Notes: generated from the sequence alone by a model not told the origin. Positions 8,323 through 17,237 are shown, counted from the first letter of the stretch. The stretch: 41,559 nucleotides of DNA from Gordonia neofelifaecis NRRL B-59395 (GCF_000192435.1 NZ_AEUD01000022.1:1-41559), one strand, 5' to 3'. Program-made: numbers and translations.

Positions 8323-9261
8323 TCAGGCGTGCGCGGTCAGCGCGACGAATGCGTCCTCGAGGTTGTGGCTGGCGATCTCGATCTCCCGGGCGCGGGTGCT
8401 GGTCAGCAGGTGACGGGCCAGCACGTCGGAGTCCTCCAGGGACAGGTAAAGGCGTCCGCCGCGACGTTCGGTCACCTGCAACTCGGGGAAGACGCGCATC
8501 AGTCCGGGGACGGCGTCGTCGTCGAGCACGGCCGAGACGATGCGGCGGCTGGCGCGGGCCCGGATCTCGGCGGTGGAACCGTCGGCCACCACCCTGCCGT
8601 CGGCGATCATCACGATGCGATCGGCGAAGGAGTCGGCCTCCTCGAGGTAGTGGGTCGCGAACAGGACCGTGCGACCGTGCTGGGCGTCGGCCCGCATCGC
8701 CGCCCAGAAGGTCCGGCGCGATTCGACGTCCATGCCTGCGGTCGGCTCGTCGAGCACGATCAGGTCGGGGTCCGGGAGCAGCGCGAGCGCGAACTTCAGT
8801 CGCTGCTGCTCGCCGCCGGAGCACCGGGACACCTTGCGGTCGGCCAAGCCGGCGATCTCGGCGCGGGCCATCACCTCGCCGATGTCGGCGGTGCGCCCGT
8901 GCAGTGCGGCGATGGTCGACACCGTCTCACCGACGGTGAAATCGTCGAGCAGCCCGCCGGTCTGCATCACCGCAGCGATGCGGCCCGCGCGAGCCGCGTC
9001 CCGGGGAGAGCTTCCGAAGACGACGGCGGTGCCGGCGTCCGGGGTGGTCAGCCCCAGGATCATGTCGATGGTGGTCGTCTTGCCCGCACCGTTCGGTCCG
9101 AGGAAGGCGACCACCTCGCCCGGCCGGATCTCGAGGTCGATGCCGTCGACGGCCGTGACCGTCTCGCCCTTCGAGCCGCGGAACCGCTTCGAAAGACCGT
9201 TGAGTGCGATGGCCGGAACCGCCGACGCGGTTCGCGCTGAGGTGAGATCACGCTGTGTCAT
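8323..9261 (-). CDS. ABC transporter ATPase (DrrA-like, ABC-2 partner)
   Basis: A 312-residue cytoplasmic ATPase. Visible in order: Walker A GPNGAGKT (55-62), Q-loop near VMQTGG, signature CSGGEQQ (147-153, Cys where most members have Leu or Phe), Walker B LIVLDEPTAGMD (167-178) and the H-loop ATHYLEEAD. The C-terminal 80 residues match the extra domain of DrrA/LnrL-type drug-export ATPases. ATG 9261 is preferred; a GTG nine bases upstream has GGGAG only one base away, too close to serve it. It is the first gene of the six-gene minus-strand unit, divergent from the GAF regulator. Confidence 0.93.
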   Translation of the reverse strand: MTQRDLTSARTASAVPAIALNGLSKRFRGSKGETVTAVDGIDLEIRPGEVVAFLGPNGAGKTTTIDMILGLTTPDAGTAVVFGSSPRDAARAGRIAAVMQTGGLLDDFTVGETVSTIAALHGRTADIGEVMARAEIAGLADRKVSRCSGGEQQRLKFALALLPDPDLIVLDEPTAGMDVESRRTFWAAMRADAQHGRTVLFATHYLEEADSFADRIVMIADGRVVADGSTAEIRARASRRIVSAVLDDDAVPGLMRVFPELQVTERRGGRLYLSLEDSDVLARHLLTSTRAREIEIASHNLEDAFVALTAHA

Positions 9262-9443
9262 GCCATTCACTCTCCCGCCGATGCGCTCACGTCACCCAGA
9301 GCGGATGTCATCACTTCGGCATGACGTTTGTCATGGCTCGGGACCCGATGCCGGGCACTGCCGTAGGCCCGATCGTTGCCCAGGTCACACCGTCCAGGCA
9401 CAATCGGAGTACAAGGACCTGCGCAAACAGTCGGGAGTTGAAC

Positions 9444-10718
9444 GTGATGGGAGAAGGCACCACCGTGTCGACTCGCGTCCGCCGCGCCTACGAGCAGTTC
9501 CTGGCGGGCGTGGCCCCCGCCGACGACACCGTGCGTTCGCTGGTCCGGGAGTCGTGGGAGCGCTCGCGCAGCCGCGGCGTCGACCCGGCCGACCTGGAGC
9601 CCGGGCACGACGGCGCGCCGATGTCGGGAACGGAGTTCGACGCCTATCGGTCCACTCATCGACTCGCGGCGATCCGTCCGCTGGTGCAGTCGTTGATCGT
9701 CGACGACATCGCCGACGCGGGCGTGGTGGTGGCGCTGACCGACAACCAGGGGCGCCTGCTGTGGGTGGAGGGCGACCACAGTGCCCGCGACGCCGCCGCG
9801 CGGATCAACTTCGTCGAGGGATCGGTGTGGAGCGAGGACACCGTCGGCACCAACGCGCCGGGACTCGCGCTGACGATGAACCGCGGCGTGCAGATCATCG
9901 GACCCGAGCACTTCTCCGGGCCGGTGCAGAACTGGAACTGCGCGGCCGCACCCGTTCACGACCCCGTGTCCGGCGAACTGCTCGGGGTCATCGACGTCAC
10001 CGGCGGACCGGCCGCGGCCGCGCCGTTCGCGCTCGCCGCAGTCCGATCCGTCGTCGCCGCCGTGGAGCGCGAGCTGAACTCGCGCGCCGTCGACCTCTCC
10101 GTCCCCGAGACCTTCGGCGCCCTCGCCAGGCCTCAGCTGACGGTCCTCGCCGACGGCCCCGCACGCTGGCGGGACGGTCCGGGCGCCGCCCGACCGCTGT
10201 CGCCCCGGCACGCCGAGATCCTGCTCCTGTTGCAGAGCTACCCGGAGGGACTCGGCACCGAGCAGCTCGCGACCATGCTGTCCGACGAGGGGCTGGGCGC
10301 GGTGACCGTGCGAGCCGAGATCTCCCGGCTGCGGCGCGACCTCGGCGACGTCGTCGCCGCTCGCCCCTATCGACTCACCGTTGAGACGCGGTCCGACGTC
10401 GACGACCTGCGCGGGCTCATCGAAGCCGGTGAGCTGACCTCCGCGGTCCGAACCCTGGGCCGAGGCGGTCTGCTCGCCGAATCGCTGGCGCCCGGCGTCG
10501 TCGAACTCCTCGACGAGGTGCGCGAGGATCTGCGCTCGCGGATGTTCGGCACCGGCGACCTCGCGGCGCTCAGCGCCTGGGTCGCCTCACCGCACGGCCG
10601 CGACGACATCACCGCCTGGAACGCCCTCGCCCACCGGCTCCCCGCGGGACATCCGCAGCGGTCCGTCGCCGAAGGCCGCGTCCGGTTGCTCGACCGCCGA
10701 TTCGGCGTCCAGCGATAG
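9444..10718 (+). CDS. GAF-domain transcriptional regulator of the aldehyde dehydrogenase operon
   Basis: A cytoplasmic regulator of about 424 residues. The N-terminal half resembles the sensory part of AcoR-type activators: the SWERSRSRGVDP segment, then a GAF domain (about 65-200) with GSVWSEDTVGTNAPG and WNCAAAPVHDP. The sigma-54 AAA+ domain of true AcoR proteins is absent; instead a winged-helix region (about 250-315, VRAEISRLRRDLGD) and a helical tail follow. GTG 9444 has GGGAG six bases upstream; ATG 9447 is nearly equal. It is 114 bases ahead of the aldehyde dehydrogenase gene on the same strand. Sensing an aldehyde- or alcohol-derived ligand and acting at the sites around 10743-10770 is inferred. 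Confidence 0.85.
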   Translation: MMGEGTTVSTRVRRAYEQFLAGVAPADDTVRSLVRESWERSRSRGVDPADLEPGHDGAPMSGTEFDAYRSTHRLAAIRPLVQSLIVDDIADAGVVVALTDNQGRLLWVEGDHSARDAAARINFVEGSVWSEDTVGTNAPGLALTMNRGVQIIGPEHFSGPVQNWNCAAAPVHDPVSGELLGVIDVTGGPAAAAPFALAAVRSVVAAVERELNSRAVDLSVPETFGALARPQLTVLADGPARWRDGPGAARPLSPRHAEILLLLQSYPEGLGTEQLATMLSDEGLGAVTVRAEISRLRRDLGDVVAARPYRLTVETRSDVDDLRGLIEAGELTSAVRTLGRGGLLAESLAPGVVELLDEVREDLRSRMFGTGDLAALSAWVASPHGRDDITAWNALAHRLPAGHPQRSVAEGRVRLLDRRFGVQR

Positions 10719-10742
10719 GCTCGCAACCCGCCGACCTCACCC

Positions 10743-10770
10743 GCATCGCGATGCAACGTGACTGCAACCA
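10743..10770. promoter_or_regulatory. Candidate operator upstream of the aldehyde dehydrogenase gene
   Basis: A perfect 12-bp palindrome GCATCGCGATGC (10743-10754) overlaps a direct repeat TGCAACGTGAC/TGCAACC (10752-10769). It lies about 65-90 bases upstream of ATG 10833 in the only non-coding gap between the GAF regulator and the dehydrogenase. The architecture suits an activator site, but no promoter hexamers are convincing. Confidence 0.4.
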
Positions 10771-10832
10771 CCATCCTCCTAATGTGTGATTCACCTCACC
10801 GAACGAAGTGATTCCACGAAGGAGTGCCCGCC

Positions 10833-12356
10833 ATGACCGTCTTCGCAAAGCCCGGAGCCGACGGCTCGCTGATGAGCTACCAGTCCCGCTACGACAACTG
10901 GATCGGTGGCAAGTGGGTTCCGCCGGTGAAGGGTCAGTACTTCGAGAATCCGTCGCCGGTGGACGGCAAGACCTTCTGCGAGGTCGCCCGCTCGACCGCC
11001 GAGGACATCGACGTGGCGCTCGACGCCGCCCACGACGCGGCTCCCGCGTGGGGCAAGACATCCGTCGCCGAGCGCGCGGCCGTGCTCAACAAGATCGCCG
11101 ACCGCATGGAGGAGAACCTCGAGAAGATCGCGGTCGCCGAGTGCTGGGAGAACGGCAAGGCGGTCCGCGAGACCCTCGCCGCCGACATCCCCCTCGCGAT
11201 CGACCACTTCCGATACTTCGCCGGCGCCATCCGCGCCCAGGAGGGCGGGATCTCGGAGATCGACAAGGACACGGTCGCTTACCACTTCCACGAGCCGCTG
11301 GGCGTGGTCGGCCAGATCATCCCCTGGAATTTCCCGATCCTGATGGCGACGTGGAAGCTGGCCCCGGCGCTCGCGGCGGGCAACGCCGTGGTGATGAAGC
11401 CCGCGGAGCAGACGCCCGCGTCGATCCTCTACCTGATGAGCCTGATCGGCGACCTGCTCCCCGACGGCGTCGTGAACATCGTCAACGGCTTCGGCGTGGA
11501 GGCGGGCAAGCCCCTCGCCTCGAGCAACCGCATCCGCAAGATCGCCTTCACCGGTGAGACCACCACCGGCCGCCTGATCATGCAGTATGCGTCGGAGAAC
11601 CTCATCCCGGTCACCCTGGAACTCGGCGGCAAGAGCCCGAATGTCTTCTTCGAGGACGTGATGGCCTCCGACGACGGCTTCCTCGATCGCGCGCTCGAGG
11701 GCTTCTCGATGTTCGCGCTCAACCAGGGCGAGGTCTGCACCTGCCCGAGCCGCGCGCTGGTCCAGGGCAGCATCTATGACGAGTTCCTCGAGCGGGCGGT
11801 GGCCCGGGTCGCGGCGATCAAGCAGGGCAACCCGCTCGACACCGACACCATGATGGGCGCCCAGGCCAGCAGCGACCAGTGGGAGAAGATCAAGTCGTAC
11901 CTGGAGATCGGCAAGCAGGAGGGCGCTCAGGTGCTCACCGGCGGCGAGCCCGCCGACCTCGGCGGCGACCTCTCGGGCGGCTTCTACATCCAGCCGACCG
12001 TCTTCGGCGGCAAGAACGACATGCGGATCTTCCAGGAGGAGATCTTCGGCCCGGTGCTCGCGGTGACGTCGTTCTCCGACTACGACGACGCGCTGGCGAT
12101 CGCCAACGACACCCTCTACGGTCTCGGCGCCGGCGTGTGGAGCCGAAACGGCGCCGTCGCCTACCGGGCCGGCCGCGACATCCAGGCCGGCCGGGTGTGG
12201 ACGAACACCTATCACGATTACCCGGCGCACGCCGCGTTCGGCGGCTACAAGCAGTCGGGCGTCGGGCGCGAGAATCACCTGATGATGCTCAGCCACTACC
12301 AGCAGACCAAGAACCTGCTGGTCGGCTACGCGCAGAACGCCAAGGGCTTCTTCTAA
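10833..12356 (+). CDS. NAD-dependent aldehyde dehydrogenase (acetaldehyde/ExaC type)
   Basis: A 507-residue aldehyde dehydrogenase oxidising short aliphatic aldehydes such as acetaldehyde to acids. The catalytic cysteine is C302 in [11 protein letters not shown], with the double-cysteine CTC wording of the ExaC/AldA subgroup. The general base is E263 in LELGGKSPN and the NAD site begins at PWNFP (164-168). Length is normal and all key residues are present. AAGGAG lies eight bases before ATG 10833, so that start is chosen over GTG 10824. The DUF779 gene follows after 11 bases, and the GAF regulator precedes it. The pair of dehydrogenase plus DUF779 recalls Rv0458-Rv0459 of M. tuberculosis, which fits a role in ethanol or aldehyde use. 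Confidence 0.93.
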   Translation: MTVFAKPGADGSLMSYQSRYDNWIGGKWVPPVKGQYFENPSPVDGKTFCEVARSTAEDIDVALDAAHDAAPAWGKTSVAERAAVLNKIADRMEENLEKIAVAECWENGKAVRETLAADIPLAIDHFRYFAGAIRAQEGGISEIDKDTVAYHFHEPLGVVGQIIPWNFPILMATWKLAPALAAGNAVVMKPAEQTPASILYLMSLIGDLLPDGVVNIVNGFGVEAGKPLASSNRIRKIAFTGETTTGRLIMQYASENLIPVTLELGGKSPNVFFEDVMASDDGFLDRALEGFSMFALNQGEVCTCPSRALVQGSIYDEFLERAVARVAAIKQGNPLDTDTMMGAQASSDQWEKIKSYLEIGKQEGAQVLTGGEPADLGGDLSGGFYIQPTVFGGKNDMRIFQEEIFGPVLAVTSFSDYDDALAIANDTLYGLGAGVWSRNGAVAYRAGRDIQAGRVWTNTYHDYPAHAAFGGYKQSGVGRENHLMMLSHYQQTKNLLVGYAQNAKGFF

Positions 12357-12367
12357 GCCGGCGTGCG

Positions 12368-12790
12368 ATGAACCAGCCAGCAACCGTCGCACGCGTGGTT
12401 GCCCGCGACTCCGCCGTGGAGCTCCTGACCAAGCTGTCGGAGCTTCACGGCGGTCTCATGATCCATCAGTCCGGCGGATGCTGCGACGGCTCCGCCCCCA
12501 TGTGCTACCCGGTCGGCGAGTACCGGATCGGTCAGCGCGACGTGCTCGTCGGCGAGATCGACCTGCCGGAGCCGCTGCCCACCGTGCGCATCTGGATCAA
12601 CGGCGACCAGTTCGAACTGTGGAAGCACACCCAGCTGATCCTCGACGTGGTCCCCGGCCGGGGAGCGGGCTTCTCGCTCGAAGCTCCCGAGGGCGTCCGC
12701 TTCCTCTCCCGCTCGCGGGTGTTCACCGACGAGGAGAACGCGGAACTGGCGGCCTCGCCGCCGCTCACCGGCGCCGACTTGGGCGTCTGA
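12368..12790 (+). CDS. DUF779 family protein
   Basis: A 140-residue soluble protein of the DUF779 family, whose members sit beside aldehyde dehydrogenase genes in many bacteria. No enzymatic function is established that I know of. The most striking segment is HQSGGCCDGSAPMCYP near residues 33-48: two adjacent cysteines, a third cysteine and a histidine, arranged as if to bind a metal or carry redox chemistry. The rest is mainly beta-strand (VGEIDLPE, VRIWINGDQFELW). There is no ribosome-binding site, and the 11-base gap after the dehydrogenase stop suggests coupled translation. A maturation, protective or accessory role for the dehydrogenase is a guess from context. Confidence 0.88.
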   Translation: MNQPATVARVVARDSAVELLTKLSELHGGLMIHQSGGCCDGSAPMCYPVGEYRIGQRDVLVGEIDLPEPLPTVRIWINGDQFELWKHTQLILDVVPGRGAGFSLEAPEGVRFLSRSRVFTDEENAELAASPPLTGADLGV

Positions 12791-12812
12791 ACCGGAGACG
12801 CCACATCGTCTA

Positions 12813-12891
12813 CTGACCGGAGCGTCCCCGTGACAGAGGTTCCCGGACACATGGTCCGACAACCGCCGCCACGGGGACGCTCCGGTCAGTA
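12813..12891. repeat. 79-bp palindromic element, copy 2 (likely bidirectional terminator)
   Basis: Arms 12811-12832 and 12870-12891 are perfect 22-bp inverted repeats; the inner part adds GGTT/AACC and GGAC/GTCC pairs. It is homologous over its whole length to 1527-1605. It lies between the converging DUF779 and yeiH-like genes, where a two-way terminator is expected. Confidence 0.85.
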
Positions 12892-12898
12892 CTCTCGG

Positions 12899-13927
12899 CT
12901 ATCCGGCGAGCAGCACCCCGCCGAGGGCGATGCCTGCGACCAGCACCGTGGTGATCGCCGCCTGGACGAACGGGCGCCATCCGACCTTGCGCATGACCTC
13001 CATCCGGACGCCGAGTCCGAGCGCGGCCATCGCGATGGTCAGCAGGACCACCTGGGCCTCGTGGCCGATCGAGATGACGAACGAGGGCAGCACGCCGGTG
13101 GAGCGCAGGACGGCGCAGGCGATGAAGCCGACCACGAAGAGCGGGACGATCGGGGGGCGCTTGCCCGCATCGCCGGTCATCTTGCGCTGACGGATGCTCA
13201 AGACGGTGACGACCGGGGCGAGCATCATGACGCGGGCCAGCTTGACGACCACCGCGACGGTGAGCGCGCCGCCGCCGATCATGCCGCCCGCGGCGACCAC
13301 CTGAGCGACCTCGTGGATCGAACCGCCCGCCCACATGCCTGCCATCTTGTCCGACAGGCCCATCGCACTCGCCAGCAGCGGAACGGCCGGGATCATCAGG
13401 GTGCCGAAGATGACGACCGTGCCGACCGCGGTCGCGGTGTCCTCGTCATCGGCTTCGATCACGCCGTCGACCGCCGCGACCGCCGCCGCACCGCAGATCG
13501 ACATGCCGCAGGCGATCAGCAGGCGGCGTGCCAGTGGGATGCCCAGCGCCTTGCCGATCATCAGTCCGCCGAAGATGCCGCCGAAGACGATCGCCACCAC
13601 CACGAGGATCATGCCGAAGCCCAGGCCCAGCACGTCGCCGAGGACGAGCTGCAGACCGAGAAGGGCGACGCCGATGCGCAGGAGCGTCTTCGAGGCGAAG
13701 GTGAGCCCCGGGGCGGTGGCGGTCGGGAGGTGGACGACGTTCGCCACCACCGCGCCGATCACGATTGCCAGGAGCAGCGGGCTCACCGCGGGGAGGGCCA
13801 TGTTGATGCCGGTGGCCGCGAGCGCGACTGCGCCGCAGACCAGCAGCCCGGGGACGAAGGTGCGGACGCGGGACTGGCGGTCGCCGCCTTCCGCGGGCTC
13901 AGTGGGGCGGTGCAGTGTCTGGGTCAT
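12899..13927 (-). CDS. YeiH/UPF0324 family membrane transporter (putative sulfate exporter family)
   Basis: A 342-residue polytopic membrane protein with about ten helices and a short charged N-terminus. Family hallmarks are GIALLGLQL-like wording in helix 3 (here RIGVALLGLQLVLGD), CGMSICGAAAVAAV near residue 140 and AGGSIHEVAQVVAAG near 200. The family is annotated as sulfate exporters on weak grounds. In E. coli yeiH is linked to the LysR regulator YeiE and to sulfite or iron stress. Here too a LysR gene is divergent, with three inverted repeats between them. ATG 13927 is the start. The transported substrate is unproven; an oxyanion of sulfur is the working guess. Confidence 0.88.
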   Translation of the reverse strand: MTQTLHRPTEPAEGGDRQSRVRTFVPGLLVCGAVALAATGINMALPAVSPLLLAIVIGAVVANVVHLPTATAPGLTFASKTLLRIGVALLGLQLVLGDVLGLGFGMILVVVAIVFGGIFGGLMIGKALGIPLARRLLIACGMSICGAAAVAAVDGVIEADDEDTATAVGTVVIFGTLMIPAVPLLASAMGLSDKMAGMWAGGSIHEVAQVVAAGGMIGGGALTVAVVVKLARVMMLAPVVTVLSIRQRKMTGDAGKRPPIVPLFVVGFIACAVLRSTGVLPSFVISIGHEAQVVLLTIAMAALGLGVRMEVMRKVGWRPFVQAAITTVLVAGIALGGVLLAG

Positions 13928-13973
13928 GCCTCTACATTCGGCTGGTCCGGTCGCTGCCGGAACCCGGACATCC

Positions 13974-14022
13974 GATATGCAGACATATCAGTTCGATATG
14001 GGTATTCAGTTCGGTGAATACC
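13974..14022. promoter_or_regulatory. Triple inverted-repeat operator between yeiH and its LysR gene
   Basis: Three interlocking perfect inverted repeats: GATATG-N4-CATATC (13974-13989), CATATC-N5-GATATG (13984-14000, sharing the middle half-site) and GGTATTCA-N6-TGAATACC (14001-14022). The second and third share the core TCAGTTCG. The spacing suits LysR-type boxes of the T-N11-A kind bound by a tetramer. The block is about 50 bp upstream of yeiH and 80 bp upstream of the LysR start. Confidence 0.75.
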
Positions 14023-14101
14023 GTGGCGGGCGGGTCACCGCGTCGAGATCCGCCGCCTGAACGATGTCCGACGGTGCCCGGCGCCGGGGTAATGTCCAGC
14101 C

Positions 14102-15001
14102 GTGGACTTGCGATCGATCGACCTGGGGGCATTGGAACTGCTCGTCGGCGTCGACGACCACGGCAGCCTGAGCGCGGCGGCCCGCGCCCTGCACGTCGCG
14201 CAGCCGAATGCCTCACGCGCCATCGGCCGACTCGAACGACAACTGGGCGTCCGCCTGCTCGACCGCGTGACCACCGGATCACGCCTCACCCCCGACGGCA
14301 CCGTCCTCGTGCACTGGGCGCGCCGCACGGTCGACGACGCGCGCGCACTGCTCGACGTCGCAGCCGGACTGCTCAGCGACACCGCCGCCGAGGTCACCGT
14401 CGACGCGTCGATGACCGTCGCCGAACACCTGATGCCCCTGTGGCTGGGCACCTTCCGCGCCTCGCATCCCGACACCACCGTGCATCTGCGCGTCCGCAAT
14501 TCGACGGCGGTCTTCGACTCAGTCGCCTCCGGGACCTGCGACGTCGGCTTCGTGGAGAGCCCGTCGATCCCGCCCGGCCTGCACAGCGCGGTGGTCGCCC
14601 GCGACCGTCTGGTGCTCGTCGTCCCGCCCGGACACAAGTGGGCCCGGCGGCGCGCGCCCATCGACATCGCCGAGCTGGCCGCGACGCCGCTGCTGGTCCG
14701 CGAGCCGGGCTCGGGCACCCGGACCACCCTCGAGGTCGCGCTGGCCGACTACGACATGGCGGCGCCGATCCTCGAACTCGGCTCCAGCGCCGCGATCCGC
14801 ACCGCTGTCGCGGGCGGTGTGGGGCCCGCCGTGCTCAGCACCCTCGCGGTGCAGGAGTCCGCGCGCAGCGGCGAGCTCCGCGCGATCGACGTCGACGGCC
14901 TCGACCTGTCCCGCGAACTGCGCGCCGTGTGGCGGCCGCCGAAGACGCTGCAGGGTCCGGCCGCCGAACTCGTCCGGATCGCCCGGAGGTCGGCACAATA
15001 G
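14102..15001 (+). CDS. LysR-family transcriptional regulator (YeiE-like position)
   Basis: A 299-residue LysR regulator. The winged helix-turn-helix occupies residues 1-62, with GSLSAAARALHVAQPNASRA as the recognition region and RLERQLGVRLLDR as the wing. The effector domain (about 90-295) shows two periplasmic-binding-type lobes, including EHLMPLWLGTFRASHPDTTV and PLLVREPGSGTR, the latter typical of the CysB/CbbR/YeiE branch. GTG 14102 is the start; no ribosome-binding site is obvious. It is divergent from the yeiH-like transporter across the triple operator, so it probably controls that gene and itself. The methyltransferase follows after five bases. Confidence 0.9.
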   Translation: MDLRSIDLGALELLVGVDDHGSLSAAARALHVAQPNASRAIGRLERQLGVRLLDRVTTGSRLTPDGTVLVHWARRTVDDARALLDVAAGLLSDTAAEVTVDASMTVAEHLMPLWLGTFRASHPDTTVHLRVRNSTAVFDSVASGTCDVGFVESPSIPPGLHSAVVARDRLVLVVPPGHKWARRRAPIDIAELAATPLLVREPGSGTRTTLEVALADYDMAAPILELGSSAAIRTAVAGGVGPAVLSTLAVQESARSGELRAIDVDGLDLSRELRAVWRPPKTLQGPAAELVRIARRSAQ

Positions 15002-15006
15002 ACACC

Positions 15007-15624
15007 GTGATCGCCGACCGACCCGGCTACGACGCCCTCGCCGAGAAGTACGCAGAGACCTTTCCCGAACCCTTCCAGACCGCGATCGAACGTCGAGCGG
15101 TCGACGCCTTCGCCGATCTGGTGCAGGCGTCTGGCCTCGAGCCCGGCGTCGTCGACGTCGGCTGCGGCACGGGCGGCGTCGCCGCACATCTGGCGCGGCG
15201 CGGACTCTCGGTGCACGGCGTGGACCCGAGCACCGGAATGCTCGCGGTGGCGCGACGGGAACACCCCGAGCTGACCGTGACAGAGGGCGACGCCCGCCTC
15301 ACGGGTGTCGATCTGTCGAAGGTCGGCGGAGTGATCGCCAGGCACAGTCTGATTCACGTGCCGCCCGACGAGGTCCGGGCGGTGCTCGTCGACTGGTCCG
15401 CGCGCCTGCCGACCGGCGCGGTCGTCCTGGTCTCGGCGCAGGCCGCCGACGAACCCGGGGTTCACGAGTTCGACCACGCGGTCACACGAGCGTGGCGCTG
15501 GCACCCGGACGCGCTGGGCGCCGCAGTCGTCGCGGCCGGGTTCGACGAGCTGTGGCGGACCGTGAGCCGCGCCGACGCCGACCATCGCTTCCCCGACGTC
15601 CACCTCGTGGCGCGATGCCGATGA
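15007..15624 (+). CDS. Class I SAM-dependent methyltransferase
   Basis: A 205-residue single-domain methyltransferase (methyltransf_11/25 type). Motif I is VVDVGCGTGG near residues 45-54, followed by the acidic end of strand 2, HGVDPSTGML, and EGDARL in place of motif III. The N-terminus YDALAEKYAETFPEP is common to small-molecule methyltransferases of actinobacteria. GTG 15007 lies five bases after the LysR stop, and the stop TGA overlaps the ATG of the FUSC protein, so three genes form one transcriptional unit. The substrate is unknown. Confidence 0.85.
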   Translation: MIADRPGYDALAEKYAETFPEPFQTAIERRAVDAFADLVQASGLEPGVVDVGCGTGGVAAHLARRGLSVHGVDPSTGMLAVARREHPELTVTEGDARLTGVDLSKVGGVIARHSLIHVPPDEVRAVLVDWSARLPTGAVVLVSAQAADEPGVHEFDHAVTRAWRWHPDALGAAVVAAGFDELWRTVSRADADHRFPDVHLVARCR

Positions 15625-17225
15625 GCAACGACCCGCACATCCCGCCGTCGCGCCCGTCGGTCCGGGCCCTGCTGTGGTCGCGCCCGTCCACCCGCGGCCG
15701 GTGGGCGCCCGCGGCCCGGGCGGGCCTGGCGTTCGTGCTGCCCGCGATGACGCTGCTGAGCCTCGGATTCGACCGCAACTCGGTGCTCGCCGCGCTCGGC
15801 TCGTTCGCACTGCTGTATGGCGAGCGCCGTCCGTACCGCATCCGGTGGAAGGTGATCACGACCACCGGAGCGCTGCTGGTCGCCACCGCAGCCGCCTTCG
15901 GTGCGATCGGCTCGTGGATGGGACCGGACGAGTCCTTCGCCAGGGAGTCGGTGATGGTCGGCGCCCTCGCGCTCCTCACCGCCGTCTCCGTCTTCGGGGT
16001 CAACGCCCTGCGGCTGGGCCCGCCCGGACCGTTCTTCCTGGTCCTGGTCGGCGGCGTCGCGGTGATCGTGTGCCGGGCCGGCGGGTCGCCCGCGACGGTG
16101 GTCGTGTGCACCGCCGCCGGCGCCGTCGCCGGTCTGATCGTGAGCATGGCGCCTGCGCTGTGGCGGCCGCACGGCCCCGAGACCGCGGCCACCGAAGCCG
16201 CGCTGGCCGAGAGTGAACGATTCCTCGACGACAACCGCGAGCCCTCGCGCAGGCACAGTGTGGCGGCGTCGACGCTCAATGCGTGGTCGGTGCTCCACGA
16301 CGCCGCGCAGACGGACGGCGACCTCGCGCATCGCCTGTGGCTGACTCATCATCGGGTGCATGACGCGGAGGCCGGCGCGCTGATGGCACCGCTCCCCCGT
16401 CCCGGCATTCTGCGCCGGCTCCGGTTCGCCTGGCGGCTCGACAGTCATGCCACCGTCACCACCGTCCGAGCCGCGATCGCCGCCCTGCTGGCGGGCGGGA
16501 TCTCCGTCGTCGCGGGCCTGGGCCGGCCGGACTGGGCGATCATGGGCGCCGTCCTCGTACTCCAGATGGGGCCCGACCGCGTTCGCGGTGCGGTCCGCGG
16601 CGCCCACCGCGTGCTCGGCACCCTCGGCGGACTGGTGATCTTCGCGGTGCTGCACGCGCTCGACCTGCACACCGCCGCCCTCATCGTCGTGCTGGCGCTG
16701 CTCAACGTGATGATCGAACTGACGGTGACCACGAACTATGCGCTCGCGGTCACCTTCATCACGCCGCTCGCGCTGCTCATGGGCGCCTCGCCACAACCGC
16801 TCTCCCACCAGATGACCTCGCGCGTGCTCGAGACGCTCCTCGGCGTCGCACTCGCGATCGCGGCCACCTGGTGGGTGTTTCCCCGCGCACACCGAAGTAC
16901 CCTCCGGTCCGACGACGAGGCGGCGCGCCGGGCCTGCACCGATCTGGTGTCACTCGCGGCCACCGAGGTTCCGGCCTCCGTCACCATGCGCGTGGCCCGC
17001 CGCGATCTCCAGTGGCAACTGCTCGAGGCCGAACTGGACGCGACCGACAGCGCCAACGACGACCCGCCGTGGGCGAGACGGTATTGGCCGGCCCACGCAG
17101 CGGTCCGCGCGGTCGGCTACGACGCCCTCTCCGCGTGCTGGCGCGCCGGGCCCGACGGCTTGGTCCCCGAGCCGGTTCTGAATCAACTCACCTCGAGAAT
17201 CACGGCCAGCCGGCTGACCGAGTGA
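15621..17225 (+). CDS. FUSC-family (aromatic acid exporter-like) membrane protein
   Basis: A 534-residue membrane protein with two bundles of hydrophobic helices (about 30-175 and 285-415) separated and followed by cytoplasmic regions. This is the FUSC/ArAE layout of fusaric acid resistance and aromatic carboxylic acid efflux proteins. Conserved wording includes GSFALLYGERRPYR in the first bundle and MGAVLVLQMGPDRVRG plus LETLLGVALA in the second. ATG 15621 overlaps the methyltransferase stop as ATGA, indicating translational coupling; ATG 15615 is the alternative. In this unit it could export the methylated product or a toxic aromatic acid, which is inference. Confidence 0.85.
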   Translation: MSNDPHIPPSRPSVRALLWSRPSTRGRWAPAARAGLAFVLPAMTLLSLGFDRNSVLAALGSFALLYGERRPYRIRWKVITTTGALLVATAAAFGAIGSWMGPDESFARESVMVGALALLTAVSVFGVNALRLGPPGPFFLVLVGGVAVIVCRAGGSPATVVVCTAAGAVAGLIVSMAPALWRPHGPETAATEAALAESERFLDDNREPSRRHSVAASTLNAWSVLHDAAQTDGDLAHRLWLTHHRVHDAEAGALMAPLPRPGILRRLRFAWRLDSHATVTTVRAAIAALLAGGISVVAGLGRPDWAIMGAVLVLQMGPDRVRGAVRGAHRVLGTLGGLVIFAVLHALDLHTAALIVVLALLNVMIELTVTTNYALAVTFITPLALLMGASPQPLSHQMTSRVLETLLGVALAIAATWWVFPRAHRSTLRSDDEAARRACTDLVSLAATEVPASVTMRVARRDLQWQLLEAELDATDSANDDPPWARRYWPAHAAVRAVGYDALSACWRAGPDGLVPEPVLNQLTSRITASRLTE

Positions 17226-17237
17226 CCCCCCACCTGC

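Noticed and set aside
13915-15006. Plus-strand extension of the methyltransferase frame back to 13915
   Set aside because: It overlaps the operator region and the whole LysR gene; GTG 15007 with a normal methyltransferase N-terminus is the real start.
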